Below are positions 45,397 to 53,513 of a stretch of 64,000 bases of DNA, piece after piece. A model generated the notes under the pieces. It saw nothing but the letters and a program-made list of their open reading frames with translations, was not told where the DNA came from and did no database searches. Position 1 is the first letter of the stretch, and each line of letters starts with the position of its first letter. The position numbers and the translations under genes are program-made. Source of the stretch: DATFDN01 sp963818885 (lineage in GTDB: Bacteria; Pseudomonadota; Alphaproteobacteria; Acetobacterales; Acetobacteraceae); the NCBI GenBank assembly GCA_963818885.1, contig CAWFTP010000001.1, positions 558,001 through 622,000 of the forward strand, given 5' to 3'.

Positions 45397-46491
45397 ATGT
45401 CGTCAGCCAAGCTCCGGATCTCCGAACTCGCGAAACGGTATGGCGGCTTCGTTGCCTTGGCGCCGACCGAGCTCGACGTGCCGGCGGGGGAGTTCCTCAC
45501 CTTGCTGGGCCCGTCGGGCTCGGGAAAGACGACCCTGCTCAACCTGATCGCCGGCCTGGCCCAGCCGGATGAGGGCAGCGTGCTGATCGACGGCGACGAC
45601 GTGACCTTCAAGCCGCCCTACGAGCGCGACATCGGCATGGTGTTCCAGAACTACGCCCTGTTCCCGCACATGACGATCGAGGACAACATCGCCTTTCCGC
45701 TCAGGATGCGGAAGGTCGGCACGGCCGAGGCGCGCCGCCGCGCCGGCGAGGCGCTGGAGATGGTGCGGCTTCCCCATGTGGCGAGACGCCTGCCGCGTGA
45801 GCTGTCTGGCGGCCAGCAGCAGCGCATCGCGCTCGCTCGCTGCCTGGTCTACCGCCCGTCCATCATCCTCATGGACGAGCCGCTCGGCGCCCTGGACAAG
45901 AAGCTGCGCGACCAGATGCAGATGGAGATCAAGCGCATCCATCGTGACCTGGGCACGACGATCGTCTACGTCACCCATGATCAGGAGGAGGCGATGACGA
46001 TGTCCGATCGCATCTGCCTGATGAACGCGGGTCGCATCGAGCAGCTCGGCTCGCCCGCCGATCTCTACTTCAGGCCGCGCACGCTCTTCGTCGCCGACTT
46101 CCTGGGCGAGTCGAACCTGCTGCCGGCGATGGTGGAGACGGTCTCGCGCGAAACGATCGCGGTGCGCCTGGAGAGCGGTGCGCCCGCGGAGGTGATGGGC
46201 AATGGCGGCGGCTTCGCGCCGAGCCAGGCCGTGCGGATCATGGTACGGCCGCAGAACCTCGCCGTGACCGCGGGAGGTGCCGCTGACCCCTTCCCCGCCC
46301 GGCTGACCGACATCGTGGTCACCGGCAGCCTGACCAAGCTGCATATGCAGCCGTTGAGCGACGGCCTGCCGCCGCTAATCGCCGCCTACCCGACCCGTGT
46401 CGGCGCCGCGCGATACGAGATCGGCCAGGTTCTCGCGTTGGGCTGGGGGCCGTCGGATGCGGTGGCCATCGCCGACGAACCGGCGGCCTAA
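45397..46491 (+). CDS. ABC transporter ATPase, PotA-like
   Basis: A 364-residue ATPase; start ATG 45397 is chosen because AAGGGGAA lies 7-8 bases upstream. Walker A GPSGSGKTTLLN (~38), Q-loop VFQNYALFPHMT, signature LSGGQQQRIALARC, Walker B IILMDEPLGALD and switch YVTHDQEEAMTMSD are all present. The C-terminal TOBE-like domain (~240-364) is the regulatory part of the polyamine/thiamine/iron group. It powers the importer with the binding protein before it and the fused permease 3 bases later. Confidence 0.94.
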   Translation: MSSAKLRISELAKRYGGFVALAPTELDVPAGEFLTLLGPSGSGKTTLLNLIAGLAQPDEGSVLIDGDDVTFKPPYERDIGMVFQNYALFPHMTIEDNIAFPLRMRKVGTAEARRRAGEALEMVRLPHVARRLPRELSGGQQQRIALARCLVYRPSIILMDEPLGALDKKLRDQMQMEIKRIHRDLGTTIVYVTHDQEEAMTMSDRICLMNAGRIEQLGSPADLYFRPRTLFVADFLGESNLLPAMVETVSRETIAVRLESGAPAEVMGNGGGFAPSQAVRIMVRPQNLAVTAGGAADPFPARLTDIVVTGSLTKLHMQPLSDGLPPLIAAYPTRVGAARYEIGQVLALGWGPSDAVAIADEPAA

Positions 46492-46494
46492 CGC

Positions 46495-48258
46495 GTGAGC
46501 ATGTCGGTCGCATCGCGCGCCGCCGCGCGGAAGGTGGCCTGGACCAGGGTCCTGATGGCGGCGCCCCTGGTGGTGCTGCTGTTCGCCCTGATGATCTATC
46601 CGGTGGGCCAGTTGCTGGCGCTCAGCTTCGAGGATCACGGCGCCTTCAGCCTCGCGCAGTACCGACACCTGTTCCACTCACCGGTCTACGTCGACGTTCT
46701 GCTGACCACTCTCGATATCTCGCTCGCCACGACGGCGCTCTGCGTCCTTATCGGCTATCCGGTCGCCTATCTCGCCTCCACGGTGAGCAAGAAGACGCAG
46801 TCGATGCTGCTGTTCTGGGTGCTGCTATCGTTCTGGACAAGCTTCCTGGTGCGCGCCTTCGCCTGGATCATCATCCTCCAGCGCAACGGCGTCATCAACA
46901 AGCTGCTGATGGCGATCGGCGTGATCGACCATCCCGGGAACCTGATCTACAACCGGGGCGCGGTGCTGATCGGCATGGTCCACGCGCTGCTGCCGCTCGC
47001 CATCCTGACCATGATGTCGGTCATGGAGAACATCGACCGCAACCTGCCGCGCGCGGCCTCCACGCTCGGCGCGCGTCCCGGCACGCAGTTCTGGAAGGTC
47101 TACTTCCCCTTGTCGCTGCCGGGCGTCACGGCGGCGGCGGTGATGGTGTTCGTGACCGCGATCGGCTTCTTCATCGTGCCGCAGCTGCTCGGTGGACGGC
47201 GCGACACCATGATCACCCAGCTGATCATCGACCAGGTGCTGCAGACGTTGAACTGGGGCTTCGCCGGGGCGATCTCCGTGCTCCTGCTGGTCGTCGTGCT
47301 GGTCATCTTCGTGATCTACGACCGGCTGCTCGGCCTATCGAGCATGACCGGGGCGGCGGCGGCCGGTCGCACGATGGCGCGACGCGGCGGCGGCCTCGCC
47401 TCGCGCCTGGGCGACGCCGCTCTGTCCGCCCTCGGTGTCGCCTCCGACTATCTCCTTGCCCTGATGCCTCGCCGCAAGCCGGATGCGCGCTTCACGCTGC
47501 TCAAACTATTCGTATGGACGCTGCTGGTGATCATCACCGTGCCCGCCCTGCTGATGATCCCGCTGTCGTTCAGCGGCGGCGGCCTCAACTGGCCGCCGCA
47601 CGGGCTGACCTTGCGGTGGTACGCGCAGGTGGTCCAGTCACCGCTCTGGTCGCAGGCGCTCGTGCGCTCCCTGGTTGTCGGCATCGGCACCGCCATCCTG
47701 TCCATGCTGATCGGCACGCCCATGTCGTTCCTGCTGGCGCGTGCGGAGATAAGGGGCAAGGCGGCCATCCTCGCCTTCGTGCTGTTGCCCATCATCGTGC
47801 CACGCATGATCATCGCGGTCGGCATGTTCTACGTGTTCGCCCGGATCGGGCTGGTCGGCAGCGCGTTCGGCCTGATCCTCGGCCACACCGTGGTCGCCGT
47901 CCCGTATGTCGTGCTGACCATGACCGCCGTGCTCCGCAACTACGACACGCGTCTCGATCTGGCGGCGCATAGCCTCGGCGCGCGTCCGCTGCCGACGTTG
48001 CGGTACGTCACCTTCCCCATCCTCGCCGCGGGTATCGCCTCGGCGTTCCTGTTCGCCTTCGCCACCTCGTTCGATGATCTGACTATCGCGCTGTTCACGT
48101 CGGGCGGCCTGACCGCTACCCTGCCGAAGCAGTTCTGGGACGAGGTCACGCTGCAGGTCTCGCCGGAGATCGCCGCGGTATCGACCTGCCTGTTCCTGTT
48201 CGTCGCGGCGCTGATCTTCCTCGCCGAAGGTCTGCGCCGCCGCGGCGCCGCCGCCTGA
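46495..48258 (+). CDS. Fused ABC transporter permease (two PotB/PotC-type domains in one chain)
   Basis: A 587-residue inner-membrane protein that carries two complete six-helix permease halves, normally two genes (PotB and PotC). Each half has its own coupling motif: AASTLGARPGTQFWKVYFP (~182) and AAHSLGARPLPTLRYVTFP (~498), both the EAA-type loop that contacts the ATPase. The halves are joined by a linker ~285-330 (SRLGDAALSALGVASDY). Hydrophobic segments such as VLMAAPLVVLLFALMIYPVG and LFVWTLLVIITVPALLMIPL are visible. Start GTG 46495 or ATG 46501. It forms the pore of the importer. Confidence 0.93.
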   Translation: MSMSVASRAAARKVAWTRVLMAAPLVVLLFALMIYPVGQLLALSFEDHGAFSLAQYRHLFHSPVYVDVLLTTLDISLATTALCVLIGYPVAYLASTVSKKTQSMLLFWVLLSFWTSFLVRAFAWIIILQRNGVINKLLMAIGVIDHPGNLIYNRGAVLIGMVHALLPLAILTMMSVMENIDRNLPRAASTLGARPGTQFWKVYFPLSLPGVTAAAVMVFVTAIGFFIVPQLLGGRRDTMITQLIIDQVLQTLNWGFAGAISVLLLVVVLVIFVIYDRLLGLSSMTGAAAAGRTMARRGGGLASRLGDAALSALGVASDYLLALMPRRKPDARFTLLKLFVWTLLVIITVPALLMIPLSFSGGGLNWPPHGLTLRWYAQVVQSPLWSQALVRSLVVGIGTAILSMLIGTPMSFLLARAEIRGKAAILAFVLLPIIVPRMIIAVGMFYVFARIGLVGSAFGLILGHTVVAVPYVVLTMTAVLRNYDTRLDLAAHSLGARPLPTLRYVTFPILAAGIASAFLFAFATSFDDLTIALFTSGGLTATLPKQFWDEVTLQVSPEIAAVSTCLFLFVAALIFLAEGLRRRGAAA

Positions 48259-48291
48259 CCTCCATCTCCAATCTCTCATGAGGGTACGTTC

Positions 48292-49197
48292 ATGCTGACA
48301 TCCGACCAGCTCAAGGGCATCATCCCCGCCATCCCCACGCCCGCCCGATCCGACGACAGCGTCGACGCGGACGCCACCAAGGCGCTGTTCGCCTGGATGC
48401 TGGCGCGGGGCATCGATGGCGTGCTGCCGCTCGGCGGCACCGGCGAATACGGCGCAATCTCCCGGGCGGAGCGCATCCGCATGGCCGGGTTGTCCGCCGA
48501 GGCCATGGCGGGACGGGGACCGGTGATCGCGGGCGTGCTGGACACCGGGTTCCACGACGCGTTGCAGTCGGGGAGGGAATTCGCCGCCGCGGGCGCCGAC
48601 GCGCTGCTTGTGCTGACGCCCTACTACACCAATCCGACGCAGGCCGGCATTCGCGATTACTTCTTGCGCTACGCCGATAGCTCGCCGGTGCCGATCCTGA
48701 TCTACGAAATTCCCTACCGCACCCGCATCGCGATCGACCCGGTCATCCTGCACGAGCTGTCGCGGCACGAGCGCATCATCGGCATGAAGGCCTGCAACAC
48801 GGACATGTACCATTTCCTGCAGGTGGTCGCGGGCGTCGATCCGAGCTTCGCGGTGCTGAGCGGCGAGGACAGCCTGTTCCCGTTGCACATGGCCGCGGGA
48901 GCACGTGGCGGCATCGTCGTCACCGCCAGCCTGTTTCCCCGCGCGTGGCGAACGATCTACGAGGCAGCCAAGGCCGGGCGGACGGCGGAGGCGATCGCGC
49001 AGCACCGCCGGCTGATACCGCTCCTGAACATGGCGTTCGGCGAGACCAACCCCGGCCCCATCAAAGCGGTGTGGGATGTGATCGGAGTGCGGGCACCGCA
49101 CCTGTTCGCGCCGCTGGTGTCCTGCGCCCCCGCGCTCGCCGCGGCGTTGCGGGCGGAGACCGAGCGTCAGATCGCCGCGACTGAAACGTTGCCGTGA
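48292..49197 (+). CDS. Dihydrodipicolinate synthase / N-acetylneuraminate lyase family protein
   Basis: A 301-residue TIM-barrel lyase of the DapA/NanA family. The Schiff-base Lys is residue 166 in IIGMKACNTD. The proton-relay Tyr is in PILIYEIPYRTRIA, and the substrate loop is LPLGGTGEYGAISRAERIR. DapA proper is usually located elsewhere. Its place between an importer and an IclR regulator points to a catabolic lyase or dehydratase for a 2-oxo sugar acid or hydroxyproline derivative. Those are family possibilities, not seen here. The stop overlaps the IclR start (GTGA). Confidence 0.9.
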   Translation: MLTSDQLKGIIPAIPTPARSDDSVDADATKALFAWMLARGIDGVLPLGGTGEYGAISRAERIRMAGLSAEAMAGRGPVIAGVLDTGFHDALQSGREFAAAGADALLVLTPYYTNPTQAGIRDYFLRYADSSPVPILIYEIPYRTRIAIDPVILHELSRHERIIGMKACNTDMYHFLQVVAGVDPSFAVLSGEDSLFPLHMAAGARGGIVVTASLFPRAWRTIYEAAKAGRTAEAIAQHRRLIPLLNMAFGETNPGPIKAVWDVIGVRAPHLFAPLVSCAPALAAALRAETERQIAATETLP

Positions 49198-50039
49198 GCA
49201 GCGGCGGCCGCGCGCCCGCGGCGGTCGCGCGGACAGCGTCGAAAGAGCGCGAACGATCCGACAAGGATGCCGCGGCGTCGTCGCTGTTCATCGCCTCGGC
49301 GGAGAAGGTGTTCCGCGCGCTGCATGCCTTCGACGGGCCGCGCCGTCCGCTGACCCTCGCCGACATCGCCCGGGCCGCGGCGCTCGATCGCAGCGCCGCG
49401 CAACGCTGCGTCTACACGCTGGAGGCGCTCGGCTATCTTCGGCGCATTCCCGATGCGCGGGAGTATGCCCTGACATCCAAGGTGCTGCGGTTCTCGTACA
49501 ACTACATCTGCGCGAACGAACTTATCGAGAAGGCGGCGCCGTATCAGCTCGAGATCAGCCGGTCGCTGGGAGAGACGACCAACCTCCAGGAGCTCGACGG
49601 GCACGAGATCGTCTTCCTCGCGCGCTTTCCGGGCATGCACTTGTTCAACATCGATATCGTGGTCGGCAGCCGGTTGCCGGCTTTGTTCACGGCGTCTGGC
49701 ACGGCCATTCTGTCGCAGCTGTCGGAGCACGAGCGGGCGGCCGTGCTGGCCAAGACACCTCTGCGGCGCATGACGCCGCACACCGAGATCGATCCCAAGC
49801 GCCTGATGGAGCGCATCCGCGCCGCTGCCCAGAATGGATACGCGATCACGATGAACCAGACCGTGATGGGGGATATCTCGGTTGCCTCGCCGATCCGCAA
49901 TGAGCACGGAAGGGCAATCGCCGCCATCAACATCTCGGTCCCGACCACACGCTGGACGCCCGAGCGGGTGGAAGCCGAGCTCGCGCAGCATGTGCAGGTT
50001 GCCGCGACATCGATCATGAAGGTCGGGCGCTTCCGCTGA
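49194..50039 (+). CDS. IclR family transcriptional regulator
   Basis: A 281-residue regulator with GTG start 49194 overlapping the previous stop. A winged helix-turn-helix lies at ~38-90 (AEKVFRALHAFDGP, TLADIARAAALDRSAAQRCV, YTLEALGYLRRIPDAREYAL). The GAF-like effector domain follows (LDGHEIVFLARFPGMHLFNI, LPALFTASGTAILSQLSEHE, NGYAITMNQTVMGDISVASP, RAIAAINISVPTTRWTPERV). IclR proteins act as dimers, often as repressors relieved by a metabolite. As the last gene of the FAD-oxidase operon it probably controls it. Confidence 0.93.
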   Translation: MSSGGRAPAAVARTASKERERSDKDAAASSLFIASAEKVFRALHAFDGPRRPLTLADIARAAALDRSAAQRCVYTLEALGYLRRIPDAREYALTSKVLRFSYNYICANELIEKAAPYQLEISRSLGETTNLQELDGHEIVFLARFPGMHLFNIDIVVGSRLPALFTASGTAILSQLSEHERAAVLAKTPLRRMTPHTEIDPKRLMERIRAAAQNGYAITMNQTVMGDISVASPIRNEHGRAIAAINISVPTTRWTPERVEAELAQHVQVAATSIMKVGRFR

Positions 50040-50275
50040 GCACCGTTGGCATGCAGGGGTATCGCAGCGCCGCGGCGGCTTCCTCGAAGCAGACGACCCC
50101 GCGTGCTTCCACCCGGGGTGTAGGCATGGGGCCACGCGCAACCAGGTGGATTGCAGGTTCTCGCCGGGCGAACCGCTGTCCATGCATTCAATGTTCCAAA
50201 TGGTGACCCGGCTCACACCACCCGTCCGACATCGTCCCCATCTTGAGCCTTACGTCGAACCCAAAAGGGGATGAC

Positions 50276-50542
50276 ATGGTTGAGACGACCCGGCTCCTCT
50301 GGTGGGTTCCCGCGCTGGCGATCGTCGCCTGCATCGCCGTTATCCTGTGCTGGACGACAGGCGTCGCCGGCCGGCCCGATTGGATCACGGCGATCGACCG
50401 GGACCGCACCGCGCAAATCGCCGCCTACGACCAAGACGTGTGCCTGAAGCTCGGATTCGGTTCCGATTCTCCGGCCCACGCCGATTGCGCGTCCCGGCTT
50501 CTTCGCGTGCGTTTCCACGATCGGCAGGTGAACACGTTCTGA
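50276..50542 (+). CDS. Small hypothetical protein with N-terminal membrane helix
   Basis: An 88-residue protein reading MVETTRLLWWVPALAIVACIAVIL from ATG 50276, after AAAAGGGG. The hydrophobic stretch at ~8-27 is a membrane anchor or signal. The soluble part has DQDVCLKLGFGSDSPAHADC, with two Cys placed as in small periplasmic proteins (C-x2-GF-x-G-x4-A-x2-C). An in-frame start 33 bases earlier also exists. Twelve bases after its stop a cupin gene begins. Function unknown. Confidence 0.65.
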   Translation: MVETTRLLWWVPALAIVACIAVILCWTTGVAGRPDWITAIDRDRTAQIAAYDQDVCLKLGFGSDSPAHADCASRLLRVRFHDRQVNTF

Positions 50543-50553
50543 GGCGAGGGCTT

Positions 50554-50940
50554 ATGAAAACCGAGTTGTTGATCGCGGGGCTGCTGCTGGGCGCCCTGCC
50601 GAGCATGCAGCTCGGCAAAGCCCAGGAGCCGCCGGAGAACGCCGCCGTCTCCGCCTTCAGCGAGCTCCGCTCGGTCGATCTCATCCTCGGACGGAGGCTG
50701 CGCATGTGCCTTCACCGGATCGAACCGGGCGGCACGCTCGTAATCCCGGCCCATCGCGACCGTCCGGCCGTCAGCTATGTCCTGCAAGGGACCATGATAT
50801 CCCGGCAGGCAGGCATGCAGGACAAGGTCCTGCACGTCGGGGACGGGTTGACGGCGGCGCCCGACGGCCCGGCATATCGGCTCATGAACAACAGCGAGGA
50901 GCCGGTGGAGTTCGTCGAGGTCGACCTCTTCCGCCCCTAA
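50554..50940 (+). CDS. Secreted cupin-domain protein
   Basis: A 128-residue protein with a signal peptide (KTELLIAGLLLGALPSMQLG, ~2-22). The mature part is a single cupin barrel: RMCLHRIEPGGTLVIPAHRD (~50, the HxH-type metal region reduced to one His), RPAVSYVLQGTMISRQ, VLHVGDGLTAAPDGPAY and VEFVEVDLF. The first histidine-pair motif is not complete (AHRD only), so metal binding is uncertain. It likely acts in the periplasm. It follows the small membrane-anchored gene in the same direction. Confidence 0.8.
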   Translation: MKTELLIAGLLLGALPSMQLGKAQEPPENAAVSAFSELRSVDLILGRRLRMCLHRIEPGGTLVIPAHRDRPAVSYVLQGTMISRQAGMQDKVLHVGDGLTAAPDGPAYRLMNNSEEPVEFVEVDLFRP

Positions 50941-50941
50941 G

Positions 50942-51151
50942 TCACAAAGCCCGCCTCGGCATCGGCGGCGCCGGGTAGCGGCTTATGACGTTGTTACAGT
51001 ACGCCCAGGACCGCGCATCGATGATGCCAGGCGGCGCGTTGTCGAGCGCCTCGCGGAAATCGGCGTCCGAGACATAGCGGCGCAGCGCCCGCATGTCCCC
51101 ATGGGTCGCATGGCGCATCGCGTAAGCCATGATGAGGTTCTCCAGCAACAT
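50942..51151 (-). CDS. Small hypothetical protein (69 aa)
   Basis: A 69-residue protein starting at ATG 51151 after GGGGAGC. It reads MLLENLIMAYAMRHATHGDM, then ALRRYVSDADFREALDNAPP and IDARSWAYCNNVISRYPAPP, a compact soluble helical sequence with no signal or known motif. It stops one base after the cupin gene on the other strand. It lies downstream of uvrC and the repeat array in the same direction and may be transcribed with them. Function unknown. Confidence 0.6.
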   Translation of the reverse strand: MLLENLIMAYAMRHATHGDMRALRRYVSDADFREALDNAPPGIIDARSWAYCNNVISRYPAPPMPRRAL

Positions 51152-51170
51152 CGCTCCCCACCTCCCCCAG

Positions 51171-51196
51171 CCCCTCCGCCCAGAGGGGCGGAGGGG
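51171..51196. repeat. G/C-rich hairpin between the small gene and the repeat array
   Basis: CCCCTCCGCCC (51171-51181) pairs perfectly with 51186-51196 over 11 bases around a 4-base loop. It lies just upstream of the small gene at 50942-51151 and downstream of uvrC. It has no T tract and resembles the other C/G-rich palindromes of the window in composition. Confidence 0.55.
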
Positions 51197-51229
51197 AGAT
51201 GATGCGCGTGATTCGGTCGTTACGGACCG

Positions 51230-51389
51230 TGTACACACCTTCGCGCCCCAACCCGCGGCGATGTACACACCTTGGCGCCCCAATTCGCGAGTATGTACAC
51301 GACTCGCGCCGGCAACTTCCGGCTTATGTACACACCTCGGGCGCCCGGGCGTGCGTTGTGTGCACACTACCCGCCCTCCACCCGCACCC
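51230..51389. repeat. Five-unit direct-repeat array, 32-33 bp period, core TGTACACACCT
   Basis: TGTACAC-type cores start at 51230, 51262, 51294, 51327 and 51359, so the spacings are 32, 32, 33 and 32 bases. Units 1, 2 and 4 share TGTACACACCT exactly; unit 3 reads TGTACACGACT and unit 5 TGTGCACACTA. The following bases are partly conserved (units 1 and 2 share GCGCCCCAA after the core). GTGTACAC in unit 1 is a perfect palindrome. The array lies between the uvrC stop (unit 5 overlaps it) and a small gene. The period is about three DNA turns and is not a multiple of three, so it is non-coding. Confidence 0.8.
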
Positions 51390-53241
51390 CCGGATGGAAG
51401 TGGCCGTAGACCCGCCGCGCCGTCTCGTGCGAGATGCCCGGCACCGCCTCCAGGTCGTGCAGCCCCGCCTGCTTGACCCCGCGCGCCGAGCCGAAATGGT
51501 TCAGCAGCGCCCGCTTGCGCGCCGCGCCGATGCCGGCGATCTCGTCGAGCTCGCTGCGGATCAGCGACTTCGAGCGGCCCGCCCGGTGGGTGGTGATGGC
51601 GAAGCGGTGCGCCTCGTCGCGCAGGCGCTGGAGGTAGTAGAGCACCGGGTCGCGCGGCGGCAGCTGGAAGGGCGGGATGCCGTCCATGTGGAACCACTCG
51701 CGCCCGGCGTCCCGGTCCGGCCCCTTGGCGATCGCGACCAGCGGCACGTCGCTCACCCCCATGTCGGCGAGCACGCCGCGCGCCGCCGAGAGCTGGCCGG
51801 CGCCGCCGTCGATCAGCACGAGGTCGGGCCAGTCGGTGCGCTCGCCGCTCTCCGCCTCGGCCTTCACCAGCCGGCCGAAGCGGCGCTCCAGCACCTCGCG
51901 CATCATGGCGAAGTCGTCGCCCGGCGCGATGGCGCCCCGGATGATGAATTTGCGATAGGCCGACTTGTCGAACCCGGCGGGGCCGCCGACGATCATGACG
52001 CCGTACGGGTTGGTGCCCATGATGTGGCTGTTGTCGTAGACCTCGATCCGCTCGGGGGGCGCCGGCAGGTGGAACAGCGCGGCGACGCCCTCGAGCAGGG
52101 TCGCCTGGCCGGCGGCCTCGGCCATGCGCCGCTCCAGGGCCTCGCGCGCGTTGGTCTCGGCGTGCTCCACCACCGCGCGCTTCTCGCCGCGCTGCGGCAC
52201 CAGGATCTCCACCTTGCGCCCGGCCTTCAGGCTCAGCGCCTCGGCCACCAGCGCCTGCTCGGGCAGCGCGTGGCTGGCGAGCACGCAGGGGGGCGGCGGC
52301 TTGTCGTCGTAGAACTGGGCGATGAAGGCGGCGAGCACCTCGCCCGCCTCGTCGGTGCGCGCATGGGTCGGGAAGAACGCCCGGTTGCCGTTGTTTCGCC
52401 CGCCGCGCACGAAGAACACCTGCACGCAGGTCTGCCCGCCGGCCTGGAAGGCGGCGATCACGTCGGCGTCCGTCAGGCTCGCGGGGTTGATGACGTCGCC
52501 GCCCTGCACGAAGGTGAGGCCGCGGATGCGGTCGCGGACGGCGGCGGCGCGCTCGAACTCCAGCGCCTCGGCGGCGTGCTCCATCTCGGCGGCGAGGTCG
52601 CGCTGCACCGAGGCCGCGCGGCCGGCCATGAAGGCCTTGGCCTGGGCGACGAGGCGGCCATACGCTTGTTCGTCGATGCGGCCCACGCAGGGCGCCGAGC
52701 AGCGCTTGATCTGGTAGAGCAGGCACGGGCGGGTGCGGTTGGCGAACACCGTGTCGGCGCAGGAGCGCAGCAGGAACACGCGCTGCATCGCGGTCACCGT
52801 CTGGTTGACCGCCCAGGCGGAGGCGAACGGCCCCCAGTAGCTGCCCTTGCGGATATGCGCGCCGCGGTGCTTGGCGACCTGCGGGAACGGATGGTCCTCG
52901 GTCAGCATCAGCCACGGGTAGGACTTGTCGTCGCGCAGCACGATGTTGAAGCGCGGCTTCATGCGCTTGATGAGGTTGGCCTCGAGCAGCAGCGCCTCGG
53001 CCTCGGTATGCGTCGTGACGACCTCCATCGAGGCCGTCTCCGCCACCATGCGGCGCAGCCGTTCGGGCAGGCGCCCCACCTGCGTGTAGGCGACGACGCG
53101 GCGCCTCAGGCTGCGGGCCTTGCCGACGTAGAGCGCGTCGCCCTTCGCGTCGAGCATGCGGTAGACGCCCGGCCCCGCCGGCATGGTGGCAAGCGCCGCC
53201 TCGATCGCAGCGACGCCGGGAGACGCGGGCGCCTCGCTCAC
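51367..53241 (-). CDS. uvrC: Excinuclease ABC subunit C
   Basis: A 624-residue UvrC, the nuclease that makes both cuts in nucleotide excision repair. Start GTG 53241. The N-terminal GIY-YIG domain is GPGVYRMLDAKGDALYVGKA (~22). A UVR region (~200-235, MEHAAEALEFERAAAVRDRI) and the RNase H-like 5' nuclease half (IEVYDNSHIMGTNPYGVMIV, LVLIDGGAGQLSAARGVLA, PLVAIAKG) follow. The C-terminal double helix-hairpin-helix is IAGIGAARKRALLNHFGSAR and LEAVPGISHETARRVYGHF. Length is normal. A 7-bp hairpin lies just before the start. Confidence 0.96.
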   Translation of the reverse strand: MSEAPASPGVAAIEAALATMPAGPGVYRMLDAKGDALYVGKARSLRRRVVAYTQVGRLPERLRRMVAETASMEVVTTHTEAEALLLEANLIKRMKPRFNIVLRDDKSYPWLMLTEDHPFPQVAKHRGAHIRKGSYWGPFASAWAVNQTVTAMQRVFLLRSCADTVFANRTRPCLLYQIKRCSAPCVGRIDEQAYGRLVAQAKAFMAGRAASVQRDLAAEMEHAAEALEFERAAAVRDRIRGLTFVQGGDVINPASLTDADVIAAFQAGGQTCVQVFFVRGGRNNGNRAFFPTHARTDEAGEVLAAFIAQFYDDKPPPPCVLASHALPEQALVAEALSLKAGRKVEILVPQRGEKRAVVEHAETNAREALERRMAEAAGQATLLEGVAALFHLPAPPERIEVYDNSHIMGTNPYGVMIVGGPAGFDKSAYRKFIIRGAIAPGDDFAMMREVLERRFGRLVKAEAESGERTDWPDLVLIDGGAGQLSAARGVLADMGVSDVPLVAIAKGPDRDAGREWFHMDGIPPFQLPPRDPVLYYLQRLRDEAHRFAITTHRAGRSKSLIRSELDEIAGIGAARKRALLNHFGSARGVKQAGLHDLEAVPGISHETARRVYGHFHPGVRVEGG

Positions 53242-53513
53242 GGGCTGACTCGCGAGGCCGCGAGTTCTCCACCAAATCTGTGGACAACTCTGTGGCTAAA
53301 CCCTGTAACGCACCCGTGTATGCGGCTTGCCATATGGCTTTCAACGAGTTGCGCCATTTTTAGGCACATCGCTAAGTGATTGATATCGCGATGTATTCTG
53401 TTGGAGTCTGTCATCGGCTTAAAATAATGGGCCATCTTCATGGGGTTGCTCGCTCCGGTTCCGACGGCGTGGACAAATCGCACGCCGCCGTCTCCGCCGC
53501 CGTCAAGTCGCCG

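Noticed and set aside
51230..51389. CRISPR array
   Set aside because: The common part of the units is only 7-11 bases and the intervals are partly similar rather than unique spacers; there are no cas genes in the window.
53275..53295. Replication-origin-like DnaA boxes (TGTGGACAA) in the AT-richer gap before uvrC
   Set aside because: One near-match to a DnaA box (TTGTCCACA on the other strand) in a 272-base gap next to uvrC is not enough. No dnaA, parA or hemE-type origin neighbours are present.
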